Shown: one piece after another, positions 33,470 through 43,349 of the stretch
How positions within the stretch are numbered: the first letter of the stretch is position 1
How the letters are laid out: each line of letters starts with the position of its first letter
Assembly (NCBI RefSeq): GCF_047238105.1
Contig: NZ_JBDFMD010000001.1
Span: 7,192,001-7,256,000 of the forward strand
DNA: 64,000 bases
Direction: 5' to 3'
Source of the DNA: Paenibacillus_D sp047238105
GTDB taxonomy: Bacteria; Bacillota; Bacilli; Paenibacillales; Paenibacillaceae
The notes under the pieces: model-generated
Databases searched by the model: none
What the model was told of the DNA's origin: nothing
The model's input: the letters and a program-made list of their open reading frames with translations, nothing else
Position numbers and translations under genes: made by a program

Positions 33470-35732
33470 TATCGTCATTAAAGGCGCACGCGAGAATAAC
33501 CTGAACAACGTGAATGTCCGCATCCCGAAGCGGAAGATCACAATCTTTACCGGCGTCTCGGGTTCGGGCAAATCCTCCCTGGTCTTCGATACTATCAGTG
33601 TCGAAGCCCAGCGGCAGCTCAGCGAGACGTTCTCCGCATTTATCCGCAACCGGCTGCCCCGGCTTAGTCGGCCGGATGCCGATCTCATCGAGAACCTGTC
33701 TACAGCTGTGGTCATCGATCAGAAGAGGCTCGGTGGCAACTCCCGTTCGACGGTCGGCACAATTACAGATATTTATGCAATGCTCCGGCTGCTGTTCTCC
33801 AGAATCGGCCAACCGTTTGCCGGGAATTCGCATATGTTCTCCTTCAACGACCCCGCCGGCATGTGCCCGGAATGCTCGGGAGTCGGACAGGTGGTGCAGT
33901 TCGATGTGGAGAAGCTGCTTGACCGGTCCAAGTCGCTGAATGATGGCGCGATCCTGTTCCCCGCATTTAAAGTGGGGGGCTGGTTATGGAATACGTATGC
34001 CCTATCCGGACTGTTCGACAACGACAAGCGGCTCGCTGACTACACACCGGAAGAGTGGGATGTCTTCCTGCACGGCAAAGAAAGCAAGATCGTATACAAC
34101 TCCAAATACGGCGCCATCGAATCGGATTACGAAGGTTTGCTGCCCAAATTCACCCGCCTGTATCTGAAGCGGGACAGCAGCGAGATGTCCGAAGCCAAGC
34201 GTGAATCGATTGACCGGTTCTTGTCCTACAGCGAATGCAGCCTGTGCAAGGGAAGCCGGCTTAATCAAGCGGCCTTAGCCTGCCGGATTAACGGAACCAA
34301 CATCGCCCAATGCGCGGCCATGGAGATTGGCGAGCTTATTCGTATGATCGAAGCGATTCAGGATCCCGTCGCTGGACCGATGGTGGACGGAATTCTGACC
34401 CGGCTGAACCATCTGGTCTCGATCGGGCTGGAGTATCTGAGTCTGGACAGACAGACCTCGACGTTGTCAGGCGGGGAGTCGCAGCGTATCAAGATGGTCA
34501 GACATCTGAGCAGCAGTCTTACTGACATGATCTACATTTTCGACGAACCGAGCGTCGGGCTGCATCCGCGGGATGTTCATCGTCTGAACGGCATGCTGCG
34601 CCAGCTCCGAGATAAAGGGAATACCGTACTTGTTGTCGAGCATGACCGCGAAGTGATGGAGATCGCCGACTACATCATTGATGTCGGACCTCATGCGGGG
34701 ACCCGCGGCGGAGAAATCGTCTACGAAGGCGACTTTGCAGGCTTGCTTCGCGCGGATACGTTGACAGGAAGGTACTTGAAGCAAAGTCTGCCCTTGAAAA
34801 CTGCTGCCAGGGTTCCAAAAGGGCGGATGACCGTAGCCGGCGCCAGCCTGCACAATCTGAAGGATGTGACTGTCGATATTCCCGTCGGTGTGCTGACCGT
34901 GGTAACGGGAGTTGCCGGCTCAGGCAAAAGTACGCTCATTAACGGAGCCTTCTTACCCATGCATCCGGAAGCGGTTGTTATCGATCAGTCGGCTGTGGGC
35001 ACATCCATCCGCTCCAATCCGGCTACCTACACAGGGATGATGAACGAGATCCGCCGGCTGTTCGCAGCCGCCAACAAGGTGAGCGCTTCCCTGTTCAGCT
35101 TCAACTCCAAGGGGGCCTGTGCCAACTGTCAGGGTATCGGCATGATCTACACGGATCTGGCTTTTCTCGAGCCAATAAGGACGACTTGTGAAGTATGCGG
35201 GGGCAGGCGGTTCAGCGATGAAGTGCTAGCCTACAAACTGAACGGCAAATCCATCAGCGACGTCCTCGCCATGACGGTACGGGAGGCTTCTGAGTTTTTC
35301 AGCAAGAAGGAGCTGCTCCGTCAATTGCAGACGCTGGAGGATGTGGGACTCGGATACGTAACGCTGGGCCAGCCGCTGAGCACCTTATCAGGCGGGGAAT
35401 GCCAACGCATCAAACTGGCCGAGGAACTGCACAAGGAAGGCAGCCTCTATGTTATGGACGAGCCGACAACGGGACTACATATGTCCGATATCTCTCGTCT
35501 GATGGACATTATGAACCGCTTGGTCGACGGGGGCAACACGGTGGTAGTCATCGAACATAATCTGGATGTGATCAAAAGTGCAGACTGGATCATTGATGTA
35601 GGTCCAGAGGGCGGACACCGGGGCGGCCAGATTGTATTCGAAGGCACGCCTGCCCAGCTTGCTGCTGCCGAGCATTCAATAACGGGGACGTATCTGCGCA
35701 AGGCGGAAGCCAGCCAGGCAGCTTTTTCCTAA
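33456..35732 (+). CDS. UvrA-like ABC protein (short UvrA paralogue)
   Basis: From ATG 33456 the protein has 758 residues, about 180 shorter than housekeeping UvrA. It keeps two ABC modules: Walker A GVSGSGKSS and GVAGSGKST, signatures LSGGESQRIKM and LSGGECQRIKL, Walker B IFDEPSVGLH and VMDEPTTGLH. Zinc-type CxxC modules CPECSG/CSLCKG and CANCQG/CEVCGG are present. The N-terminal UvrB-interaction region appears reduced. Class II UvrA proteins of this kind occur in stress-tolerant and antibiotic-producing bacteria and may give tolerance to DNA-binding drugs. Confidence 0.88.
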   Translation: MNTNDIVIKGARENNLNNVNVRIPKRKITIFTGVSGSGKSSLVFDTISVEAQRQLSETFSAFIRNRLPRLSRPDADLIENLSTAVVIDQKRLGGNSRSTVGTITDIYAMLRLLFSRIGQPFAGNSHMFSFNDPAGMCPECSGVGQVVQFDVEKLLDRSKSLNDGAILFPAFKVGGWLWNTYALSGLFDNDKRLADYTPEEWDVFLHGKESKIVYNSKYGAIESDYEGLLPKFTRLYLKRDSSEMSEAKRESIDRFLSYSECSLCKGSRLNQAALACRINGTNIAQCAAMEIGELIRMIEAIQDPVAGPMVDGILTRLNHLVSIGLEYLSLDRQTSTLSGGESQRIKMVRHLSSSLTDMIYIFDEPSVGLHPRDVHRLNGMLRQLRDKGNTVLVVEHDREVMEIADYIIDVGPHAGTRGGEIVYEGDFAGLLRADTLTGRYLKQSLPLKTAARVPKGRMTVAGASLHNLKDVTVDIPVGVLTVVTGVAGSGKSTLINGAFLPMHPEAVVIDQSAVGTSIRSNPATYTGMMNEIRRLFAAANKVSASLFSFNSKGACANCQGIGMIYTDLAFLEPIRTTCEVCGGRRFSDEVLAYKLNGKSISDVLAMTVREASEFFSKKELLRQLQTLEDVGLGYVTLGQPLSTLSGGECQRIKLAEELHKEGSLYVMDEPTTGLHMSDISRLMDIMNRLVDGGNTVVVIEHNLDVIKSADWIIDVGPEGGHRGGQIVFEGTPAQLAAAEHSITGTYLRKAEASQAAFS

Positions 35733-35788
35733 AGCCGTGGTATAATGAGAGACATCTAAGTTATCGACCAAGTAGAGGAGGGAGCATT

Positions 35789-36751
35789 CTGAGAGCAGAT
35801 CGGCTGCTGACCATTCTTTTATTGCTGCAGAACCGGGGAAGAATGACCTCGCGAGAACTCGCGGACAAGCTGGAGGTGTCGGAGCGCACTATCTTTCGCG
35901 ATATGGAGGCGTTAAGCGCAGCGGGCATCCCCGTCTACGCCGAGCGCGGCTCCGCAGGCGGATGGATGTTATCGGAAGGGTACCGGACCAATCTGACCGG
36001 GATGAAGACAGAGGAGATCTTGTCGCTGCTGCTCACCAACCCGTCCAATCTGCTGGATGACCTCGGCATCAAAGAGCATTTTGATGCCGCTTTGCAGAAA
36101 TTACTGGCCGCCTCCCCGTCGGCAATCAAAAAGAATGCCGAAATGGTGAGGCAGCGGATGCTTGTTGACGGGGCGGGCTGGCATCAGTCGAAGGAATCGT
36201 TCGAGCATTTATCGACTGTCCAGGAAGCGGTCTGGGAAGAGCGGCAGCTGAACATACAGTACCGCAGAGACGAGGAGACCGTGGAGCGGATCGTCAATCC
36301 GCTCGGTATCGTCGCCAAACGAAACGTCTGGTATCTGATCGCAGAATCCAGCGGAGACCTGCGTACCTATCGCATATCTCGTCTGATGGGCGCCCGCATG
36401 TTGGAAGCGACATTCGAGCGGCCTGCTGACTTTGATCTGGAGCAGTATTGGGAACAATCGACACAGCAGTTCAAACAGAATCTGCCCCGATATCCTGCGC
36501 GGCTGAGGGCTCATCGGAAGCTGCACTCACGTATCGGACAAGAGCGATATGCCAAAATCATAGGAATCGGAGAAGCCGGGCAAGACAGTGAATGGTCGGA
36601 GTTGGACGTGGAGTTCCAGACGCTGGGCTCCGCTTGCGAGATCATCCTCAGCTACGGCTCACTTGTGGAAGTGCTGACTCCGGAGGAGTTACGGGCGAAA
36701 GTGGTGTCGGAATTGACAGCAACTGCGTTTATCTATACTCGTAACAGCTGA
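35789..36751 (+). CDS. DeoR-type HTH and WYL-domain transcriptional regulator
   Basis: Similarity begins at LRADRLLTILLLLQNRG, where homologues start MRADRLL; that position is CTG (35789), seven bases after AGGAGG, so CTG is the probable start, with ATT 35786 the only neighbour. The next usual start, TTG 35822, would cut into the helix-turn-helix (MTSRELADKLEVSERTIFRDMEALSAAGIPV). Residues about 145-310 form a WYL domain and its extension (NPLGIVAKRNVWYLIAESSGDLRTYRISRL). It follows the UvrA-like gene by 56 bases; its ligand is probably a nucleic acid or nucleotide. Confidence 0.85.
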   Translation: MRADRLLTILLLLQNRGRMTSRELADKLEVSERTIFRDMEALSAAGIPVYAERGSAGGWMLSEGYRTNLTGMKTEEILSLLLTNPSNLLDDLGIKEHFDAALQKLLAASPSAIKKNAEMVRQRMLVDGAGWHQSKESFEHLSTVQEAVWEERQLNIQYRRDEETVERIVNPLGIVAKRNVWYLIAESSGDLRTYRISRLMGARMLEATFERPADFDLEQYWEQSTQQFKQNLPRYPARLRAHRKLHSRIGQERYAKIIGIGEAGQDSEWSELDVEFQTLGSACEIILSYGSLVEVLTPEELRAKVVSELTATAFIYTRNS

Positions 36752-36794
36752 TCCTCCAGTTGAAATATGGATTTTCAATCCATTATCCGTCGCG

Positions 36795-37508
36795 TTAATG
36801 GTGTATCGGCGGAATTGGACTCGCAACGGCTTGGGAGAGATACAATTGTCCATCTTCGTCGATGGAGGCAAATACGACATCTTCTTTCTTCAACCCTTTG
36901 TCTTGCAACTGCAACTCCAGCCAAGCGATATCTTTATTCAAATAGGCCAGCACGTTCTCAGAAACGGTTCCTTCAAGAATCAAAGGGTAGGCGAGTCCTT
37001 TTTGTTTCTTTTCCAGACCTAAATCCTCTGCCGTAACTGGGGTTTTCGAAGGTTTTTTATACACGGTTAATCTGCCGTTTGCCTCCAATATGGCAAGCTC
37101 TACCTCGTCTAACTGAAAAACATCTTTTTCCCGAAGCATCTGAAGGATGTTATCCATTGAATAGCGTCCTTTTTGCAGATTATGCATCAGGAAACTTCCG
37201 TTATGCACAACCACAGTTGGCTCGAACGTGATCCACCGCCCGAATTTCCTCGCCTTTATGGCCAGTAATGACACGCCACGCTGCAAGAGGCCAATTAAAA
37301 TAATGGCGACGACGGTGTGTAAGTGTTCAATTTTGGGATCAGCAATATCAGCACCGACTACAGCGCCTAATGCAAGAATGACAAGAAAATCGAATACCGG
37401 CATTTCACCGATCGAGCGCTTCCCCATGTATAATGCAACGATTAACATAAGGGGAAAGATGGTGACGATCCGTCCTGACACCAATAGCAATTCCTTCATT
37501 AGTTCCAA
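36795..37508 (-). CDS. DUF421/YetF-family membrane protein
   Basis: Three N-terminal membrane helices (MELMKELLLVSGRIVTIFPLM..., GEMPVFDFLVILALGAVVGADIADP, then VVAIILIGLL) precede a soluble DUF421 domain with RYSMDNILQMLREKDVFQLDEVELAILEANGRLTVYKK. TTG 37508 is favoured by AGAGG eight bases upstream; ATG 37499 also works. Relatives are conserved in spore formers, with unclear function. Confidence 0.82.
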   Translation of the reverse strand: MELMKELLLVSGRIVTIFPLMLIVALYMGKRSIGEMPVFDFLVILALGAVVGADIADPKIEHLHTVVAIILIGLLQRGVSLLAIKARKFGRWITFEPTVVVHNGSFLMHNLQKGRYSMDNILQMLREKDVFQLDEVELAILEANGRLTVYKKPSKTPVTAEDLGLEKKQKGLAYPLILEGTVSENVLAYLNKDIAWLELQLQDKGLKKEDVVFASIDEDGQLYLSQAVASPIPPIHH

Positions 37509-37676
37509 TATGTCCACCTCTTTGGTGCAGATCGGGTAAAAGACATGTTCATGTGACACCTCTGCGGTTTATTGTTCACAATATGTCCAATAACGTTTGC
37601 CAATAAACTTATGGTTGGTTTCACAACTGATTGAAAAAACGAAGAAAAGGGTACTTGTGGGGAGGGGGGATGGCAT

Positions 37677-38666
37677 GTGAACTACAAGAACTTCTCCGAT
37701 CTCCAACAATTAATTAAATCCAATTTACATCTCTTGCAGTCCAGGAAATTCGATCTGATCGTCGGCATCCCAAGAAGCGGCATGATCCCTGCCTACATGG
37801 CAGCCTTGTATTTGAACAAGAAATGCTGCGACTTGGATGCGCTCATACATAATAAACCATTGAAGACAGGTTCTACACGGAAGGCTAAAGATGCCTTGCA
37901 ATATCCAGACGAAGCGGACAAGATCCTCCTGATCGACGATAGTATCAAGAGTGGAAATTCACTTGCCGAAGCCGTAAATGAAATTCCGGAGCACTTGGCA
38001 GATAAAGTTACGACATTGGCCATTTTTTCTTCGGACAGGAAGAGAAAAGACGTCGACCTGTTCTTCGAATACTTGCCTTCGCCAAGATTGTTCGAATGGA
38101 ATATCTTTCACGACACGATCAGCACACGCGCCTGTTTTGAAATCGATGGAGTATTATGTGCCCGTCCATCGAGAGAGCAGACTCGCGACAACGATGAATA
38201 CAGTCAGTTCATTTTGAATGCGCCTCCGCTGTACATCCCGACCCACAAGATCGGAAGCGTGCTCACAACCCGAAGTGAGAAATACCGCGGCCTAACCGAA
38301 GCTTGGTTAAGACAGCATGGCGTACGCTATGACCATCTTATTATGCTGGATCACTCGACAGAGACTCAGCCGCAACCTGTCCATGCTGTTCAAAAAGCGA
38401 AGGCATATAAGCGATCCCGTCTCGATCTTATGTTTGAGAGTGAAAGAGAGCAAGCCATCCAGATTCATAGATTAACCCGCAAACCGGTTTATTGTGTGGA
38501 GACAAGCGAGATGTTTTCCAAAGGAGTAGTGTATACCAAACTATTCGGGTCCAGAACCGTAAAAAAACATGCACTGGAGCATGTTATTAACCGTATGCCC
38601 AGGCCCATGTATCGTTCCATGCGTCTATTGTATCGTTCACTGAAAACTTTTCTTACCAGAAAATGA
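37677..38666 (+). CDS. Phosphoribosyltransferase-domain protein with HAD-like second domain
   Basis: 329 residues from GTG behind GGAGGGGGG. Residues 1-130 are a type I PRTase with flexible-loop region and PRPP motif ILLIDDSIKSG (83-93). Then ACFEIDGVLC (152-161) resembles HAD motif I DxDGVLC, but the nucleophile Asp is Glu155. No clear HAD motif II or III could be assigned. It may act in nucleotide-sugar or surface-polymer metabolism, as similar fusions occur in capsule loci, but no such genes are nearby. Confidence 0.72.
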   Translation: MNYKNFSDLQQLIKSNLHLLQSRKFDLIVGIPRSGMIPAYMAALYLNKKCCDLDALIHNKPLKTGSTRKAKDALQYPDEADKILLIDDSIKSGNSLAEAVNEIPEHLADKVTTLAIFSSDRKRKDVDLFFEYLPSPRLFEWNIFHDTISTRACFEIDGVLCARPSREQTRDNDEYSQFILNAPPLYIPTHKIGSVLTTRSEKYRGLTEAWLRQHGVRYDHLIMLDHSTETQPQPVHAVQKAKAYKRSRLDLMFESEREQAIQIHRLTRKPVYCVETSEMFSKGVVYTKLFGSRTVKKHALEHVINRMPRPMYRSMRLLYRSLKTFLTRK

Positions 38667-38778
38667 AACCGTCCCGTTGCAAGCAATGCGTACCCGCCAT
38701 AAGCCCATATTTTCGTTGTCAATCAACATTCGGAATGCTAAGATGAAGGGCGACATCACATGAAGAGGTGGGAACGTC

Positions 38779-40224
38779 TTGGAAGCCGGGAATATCACTA
38801 CACTTATCCTTTCCATCGCAACTTTAATCAACATCGTCCTTGCCTGTATCGTGGTCTTCATTGAACGCAGGGATATCGGTTCCACTTGGGCCTGGCTGAT
38901 GGTTTTATTTTTCATACCGGTGTTGGGGTTCGTCGTATACGTGTTCCTCGGCCGTCAATTAATACAAAAAAACTTCTTTCAGCTCACAGCTGAAGAGCTT
39001 GCGTTTTTCCAGGAGACGGCGGACCACCAATTTCAAGACATCCATAAGCACGGCGGGCTTCTTCACAAGTATGCCAATCTCGTCAAAATGAATCTGAAAT
39101 CGTCCAACGCCTTGGTCACCACGGATAATGAAGTAAAGATTTATCATGATGGACAAGCCAAATTTGATGCGTTGTTTGCGGATATCCGGGAAGCAACGGA
39201 TGAAATTAATATCGAATATTACATTATCAAACCGGATACCCTCGGCAAAAAACTGCGGGATCTGTTAACTGAAAAGGCGAAAGAAGGCGTGAAGGTCCGC
39301 GTGCTCTACGACGAGGTTGGGTCGAGACGGATGTCTCGCTCGTTCTTCAGCGAGTTGATCAAGCATGGGGGCGAGGTCGCCGCTTTTTTTCCGTCCTGGT
39401 TTCGACTGATCAATCTTCGCATCAACAACCGCAATCACCGCAAGCTGTGCATTATTGACGGTGAGGTGGGGTATGTAGGCGGATTTAATGTCGGGGATGA
39501 ATATTTGGGTCTAAACGAACGCATGGGGTATTGGCGGGATACGCATCTGCGGATAACAGGCGGGGCAGTCGCTTTGATCCAAGGGCGATTCATTATGGAT
39601 TGGAGCAAGGCCACCAATTATGAACGTCAGCATATTGAAGAACATTTCACATTCCGTCCCGATCATCACCCTGGCAACAGCGCGATCCAGATTATATCGA
39701 GCGGGCCGAACTCGCAAACCGAGCATTTGAAGATCATGTATCTGAAGATGATTCTGAATGCCAAGCGCAGCGTGTTCATTCAGACACCCTATTTCATCCC
39801 CGACGCAAGCTTTATGGACGCCTGCAAAATGGCCCTGTTGTCGGGGGTGGACGTGCGCATCATGATTCCGAACAAACCAGATCATCCGTTTGTGTACTCG
39901 GCTACGCTGGCACACGTCGGGGAACTGCTGCCATATGGCGTGAAGATCCTGCAGTACGAAAAAGGCTTCATGCATGCCAAAACGATCGTCGTCGATGAAG
40001 AGGTCGCTTCCGTCGGCACGATGAATATCGATCCGCGCAGCTTCCGCTTGAACTTTGAAGTGAACGCGCTGGTGTATGACGCCGGCATCGCCAAGGAGCT
40101 TCACGAATTATTTCTGCACGACACCGCATACTGTATGGAGCTGACGAAAGAGCTCTACAGCAAGCGCTCGAACTTGGCCAAGTTCAAACAGGCGGTTGCT
40201 CGTCTGCTTTCGCCGATTTTATGA
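38779..40224 (+). CDS. cls: Cardiolipin synthase
   Basis: 481 residues with two N-terminal membrane helices (to about 60) and two phospholipase-D HKD motifs: HRKLCIIDGEVGYVGG and HAKTIVVDEEVASVGT. It condenses two phosphatidylglycerols to cardiolipin at the membrane. The start is TTG 38779 behind GAAGAGGTGGG. The stop overlaps the MFS gene start by four bases (ATGA). Confidence 0.95.
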   Translation: MEAGNITTLILSIATLINIVLACIVVFIERRDIGSTWAWLMVLFFIPVLGFVVYVFLGRQLIQKNFFQLTAEELAFFQETADHQFQDIHKHGGLLHKYANLVKMNLKSSNALVTTDNEVKIYHDGQAKFDALFADIREATDEINIEYYIIKPDTLGKKLRDLLTEKAKEGVKVRVLYDEVGSRRMSRSFFSELIKHGGEVAAFFPSWFRLINLRINNRNHRKLCIIDGEVGYVGGFNVGDEYLGLNERMGYWRDTHLRITGGAVALIQGRFIMDWSKATNYERQHIEEHFTFRPDHHPGNSAIQIISSGPNSQTEHLKIMYLKMILNAKRSVFIQTPYFIPDASFMDACKMALLSGVDVRIMIPNKPDHPFVYSATLAHVGELLPYGVKILQYEKGFMHAKTIVVDEEVASVGTMNIDPRSFRLNFEVNALVYDAGIAKELHELFLHDTAYCMELTKELYSKRSNLAKFKQAVARLLSPIL

Positions 40225-41447
40225 AATCTCCTTTCTTCCCCAGGCTCAAGGGGAACAGCCGGGGCTGTTTGGCTTTTGAGCCGTTATTTCTTATTCCTTA
40301 CAGCATGTTCATCACCTATGCCACGATCTATATGAGGGAGCTTGGCTTAAGCGAGACGCAAATCGGCTGGGTGACTACGCTCTCGCTGGTCGTACAAGTG
40401 TTCTCGTCCTTTTTAAGCGGATATCTGACTGATCTGATGGGCCGGAAGGCAGCGCTGCTGACCTTTGATCTAATCAGCTGGTCCGTTGGCACGCTCCTGT
40501 GGGCGGTGTCGCAGAACGTCTGGTTTTTTGTTGCTGCGGCTCTCATTAACGGTTTTCAGCGTGTTCCTCATACTGCGTTTTACTGTCTGCTCGTCGAGGA
40601 TACAGAGCCACGGGAACGCTCCTATGTCTTCACTGTGCTGCAGGTGATCGGCGTCATCGGCGGCTTGTTCGCTCCGCTGGGTGGATTGCTCGTCTATCAT
40701 TACGGATTGGTCACTGGCGTTCGCATCATGTATGTGATCGCTTTTGTCCTGATGACCGCCCAGTTTCTAGGCCGCCATTTTACGACTCATGAGACGGAGA
40801 TGGGCCTCCGCAAAAAACGCGAAGCTCGCGAGCTCGGGTTAAACGCAAGCCTCCGGGATTACATCACGACGATCCGAGCCGTCCTGGCTGATCGGAGCCT
40901 GCAGCTCATGTTCGGCGTATACATCCTGTTCAACTTCCAGATGATGGTCAAGGGAACCTATCTTGCGTTATTTCTGAGGGAAGAGATCGGCATGGCGGAC
41001 AATTGGATCTCGCTGGTGCCGGCGGTATCCTCCGTCGTGATGCTGCTCGTCTTATGGCAGGTGATCCCGCGCATCTCGGATCGACTGATGCATCGTACGA
41101 TGCTGTGGGGATTTATCTTGTCCGCGATCTCAAACGCTATCCTGGCGTTAACCCCGACGGGGGCGATGAGCTGGATCGTCATCAGCACCGTACTCGCTGC
41201 CGGCGCCACGATGATAACTGCACCTTATCTGGAAGCGGTCGTAGCCAATGCGATCGACGATGAACGCCGGGCCAAAATGTTCGCCGTCCTGTCCGTCCTC
41301 GTGCTCCTTGTCGTCTCTCCCTCGGGCATCATCGGCGGCTGGGCGTATGCGATCGCTCCACAGATTCCGATCTGGCTCGTGACAGGGGCTTTCGTGCTGA
41401 GCATCCCGCTCCTGGTGGCCGGGGCTCGTCAGGGTGGGGAGAGTTAA
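40221..41447 (+). CDS. Major facilitator superfamily transporter
   Basis: 408 residues and 12 membrane segments. The loop 2-3 motif appears as GYLTDLMGRKAALL, typical for MFS drug/H+ antiporters and sugar exporters. The ATG overlaps the cls stop, so the two are coupled. The substrate is not predictable. Confidence 0.9.
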   Translation: MKSPFFPRLKGNSRGCLAFEPLFLIPYSMFITYATIYMRELGLSETQIGWVTTLSLVVQVFSSFLSGYLTDLMGRKAALLTFDLISWSVGTLLWAVSQNVWFFVAAALINGFQRVPHTAFYCLLVEDTEPRERSYVFTVLQVIGVIGGLFAPLGGLLVYHYGLVTGVRIMYVIAFVLMTAQFLGRHFTTHETEMGLRKKREARELGLNASLRDYITTIRAVLADRSLQLMFGVYILFNFQMMVKGTYLALFLREEIGMADNWISLVPAVSSVVMLLVLWQVIPRISDRLMHRTMLWGFILSAISNAILALTPTGAMSWIVISTVLAAGATMITAPYLEAVVANAIDDERRAKMFAVLSVLVLLVVSPSGIIGGWAYAIAPQIPIWLVTGAFVLSIPLLVAGARQGGES

Positions 41448-41497
41448 TTCCAAACATCGATACCAAACTTTTCAATAGTGGGGATGAGGTGATGATA

Positions 41498-42940
41498 ATG
41501 AATTATGGAAGCCTGAGTCTTCATACCGACAAATATCAGATCAATATGATGTATGCCCACTGGGCTAATGGATCGTTGAACGATGGGGCTGTGTTCGAGG
41601 CGTTTTTTCGCAAGCTGCCGTTTGGCAACGGATATGCGGTGTTCGCCGGGTTAGAGCGAATCGTTCATTATATTCGCCATCTAACATTCACTGAAGAGGA
41701 CATTGATTATCTCAGAAGCCAAGAAGAGAAGTATGATGAAGGTTTTTTGGAGGAGCTGCGACGCTTTGCATTTAGAGGCGATCTGTACGCTATGCGAGAA
41801 GGAAGCGTAGTGTTCGCACAGGAGCCATTGATTCGGGTTGAGGCTCGAATCTTCGAAGCGCAATTGGTCGAAACGGCTCTATTGAACATGATGAACTATC
41901 AGACCCTAATCGCCACCAAGGCCTCCCGGATCAAGCAAGTTGCCCCGGAGGATACCCTTCTCGAGTTTGGGACCCGCCGTGCGCAAGAGGCCGATGCCGC
42001 CATATGGGGGGCAAGAGCTGCCTTTATCGCCGGGTTTCACGCTACTTCCAACCTCAGGGCAGGCATGCTCTTTGGAATCCCGACCAAAGGCACGCACGCC
42101 CATTCGTGGATTCAACAGCATGATTCGGAGGAAGCAGCCTTTCACAACTTTGCTGAGGCACTCCCGGATCAGGTTTCTTTGTTGGTAGACACTTATGATA
42201 CGTTAAGAAGCGGCGTGCCTAATGCCATCAAAATCGCTAAGGAGCTTGAACAGAAGGGGAAGCGGCTGCAGTCCATCCGTCTCGATAGCGGCGACCTTGC
42301 CTACCTCTCACAAGTATCGCGAGAGATGTTGGACCAAGCGGGACTCACTTATGTTAAAATTATGGCATCCAACGACCTGGATGAGAACATCATCATGGAT
42401 TTAAAGGCGCAGCAAGCACAAATCGATGTGTGGGGTGTCGGTACACAGCTCATTACTGCCGCAGATCAACCGTCACTCGGCGGGGTGTATAAGCTGGTGG
42501 CGCGAGTGAACAATGAGACTGAAGAGCCCGTCATTAAGATTTCGGGTAATGTGGAGAAGGTGTCCAATCCAGGTGTGAAAGACGTTTTCCGTTTAATTCA
42601 TCGCACGACGGGAAAAGCGGAAGCGGATTATTTGGCGTTGAGGAAAGAAAAGCATGCCGCTGCCGGCGATCCGATCCACTTGATCGATCCAGCCCATCCG
42701 CTGATGAATAAAGAGATTCGGGATTATGATGCGATCCCCTTGTTACAACCCGTCTTCTTAAAGGGGGAATGTGTGTACAAGTTGCCTGCGATCACAGAGA
42801 TCCGTCAGCATCACGAGAACGAGATGAAGGCATTTTGGCCGCAGTATCTCAGGAAGACTAATCCTGAAAAATATAGAGTTCATTTGAGCGAAGCGGCGCT
42901 TAACCTTAAAATGGAGCTCATAAAGAATCATCAAAGATAA
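41498..42940 (+). CDS. pncB: Nicotinate phosphoribosyltransferase
   Basis: 481 residues from ATG 41498, eight bases after GAGG; GTG/ATG at 41489/41492 sit too close to it. Motifs LHTDKYQINMMYAHW, LEFGTRRAQEADAAIWGARA, GTHAHSWIQ and SIRLDSGDLAYLS are those of NAPRTase, which makes nicotinate mononucleotide from nicotinate and PRPP in NAD salvage. Its length matches the Bacillus-type enzyme. Confidence 0.95.
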   Translation: MNYGSLSLHTDKYQINMMYAHWANGSLNDGAVFEAFFRKLPFGNGYAVFAGLERIVHYIRHLTFTEEDIDYLRSQEEKYDEGFLEELRRFAFRGDLYAMREGSVVFAQEPLIRVEARIFEAQLVETALLNMMNYQTLIATKASRIKQVAPEDTLLEFGTRRAQEADAAIWGARAAFIAGFHATSNLRAGMLFGIPTKGTHAHSWIQQHDSEEAAFHNFAEALPDQVSLLVDTYDTLRSGVPNAIKIAKELEQKGKRLQSIRLDSGDLAYLSQVSREMLDQAGLTYVKIMASNDLDENIIMDLKAQQAQIDVWGVGTQLITAADQPSLGGVYKLVARVNNETEEPVIKISGNVEKVSNPGVKDVFRLIHRTTGKAEADYLALRKEKHAAAGDPIHLIDPAHPLMNKEIRDYDAIPLLQPVFLKGECVYKLPAITEIRQHHENEMKAFWPQYLRKTNPEKYRVHLSEAALNLKMELIKNHQR

Positions 42941-42981
42941 ACAGACAAATATGCAATACTAGGAAATGAGGGTAACCAACC

Positions 42982-43218
42982 ATGGAAAGTAAAGCAGCAG
43001 AAATCGCGGAATGGATGCTGGCAGAAGTAAAAGAACGGGGCATATTAAGACAGGAGGAGGCCGTACAGTTTATTAGCGACCATTATGGCGAGCAGTATCT
43101 GTACACCAATGAGAATGGTAACCGATCCATAGATAAGGAAGTGAAAAAGCGGTTTAAAAAGCTCCATCGTGGAAAGGTAGCATGGGATCGCGACGGTTTC
43201 TTCTGGGGCTGGACTTAG
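42982..43218 (+). CDS. Small conserved protein (DUF6953-like)
   Basis: 78 residues, soluble, with alpha-helical first half and KRFKKLHRGKVAWDRDGFFWGW at the end. It resembles a small Bacillales family (DUF6953 is my best match from memory). It is 41 bases after pncB, behind GAGGGTAACC. Function unknown. Confidence 0.65.
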   Translation: MESKAAEIAEWMLAEVKERGILRQEEAVQFISDHYGEQYLYTNENGNRSIDKEVKKRFKKLHRGKVAWDRDGFFWGWT

Positions 43219-43314
43219 GAAAACACTGCGGTAACAGAATACGCTGATCATCTTTAACTGCTTTGTGCAGATCTCACGTTTTTTATTGAATAATAGTACT
43301 CATACATTTATTTG

Positions 43315-43343
43315 TTGACAACCTACCTACTAGTAGGTAGAAT
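43315..43343 (+). promoter_or_regulatory. tetR promoter with perfect operator in the spacer
   Basis: TTGACA (43315-43320), 17 bp, TAGAAT (43338-43343). The 18-bp perfect palindrome CTACCTACTAGTAGGTAG (43323-43340) fills the spacer. The expected start of transcription falls at about 43350, the A of the gene's ATG. Confidence 0.82.
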
Positions 43344-43349
43344 AAAGAT

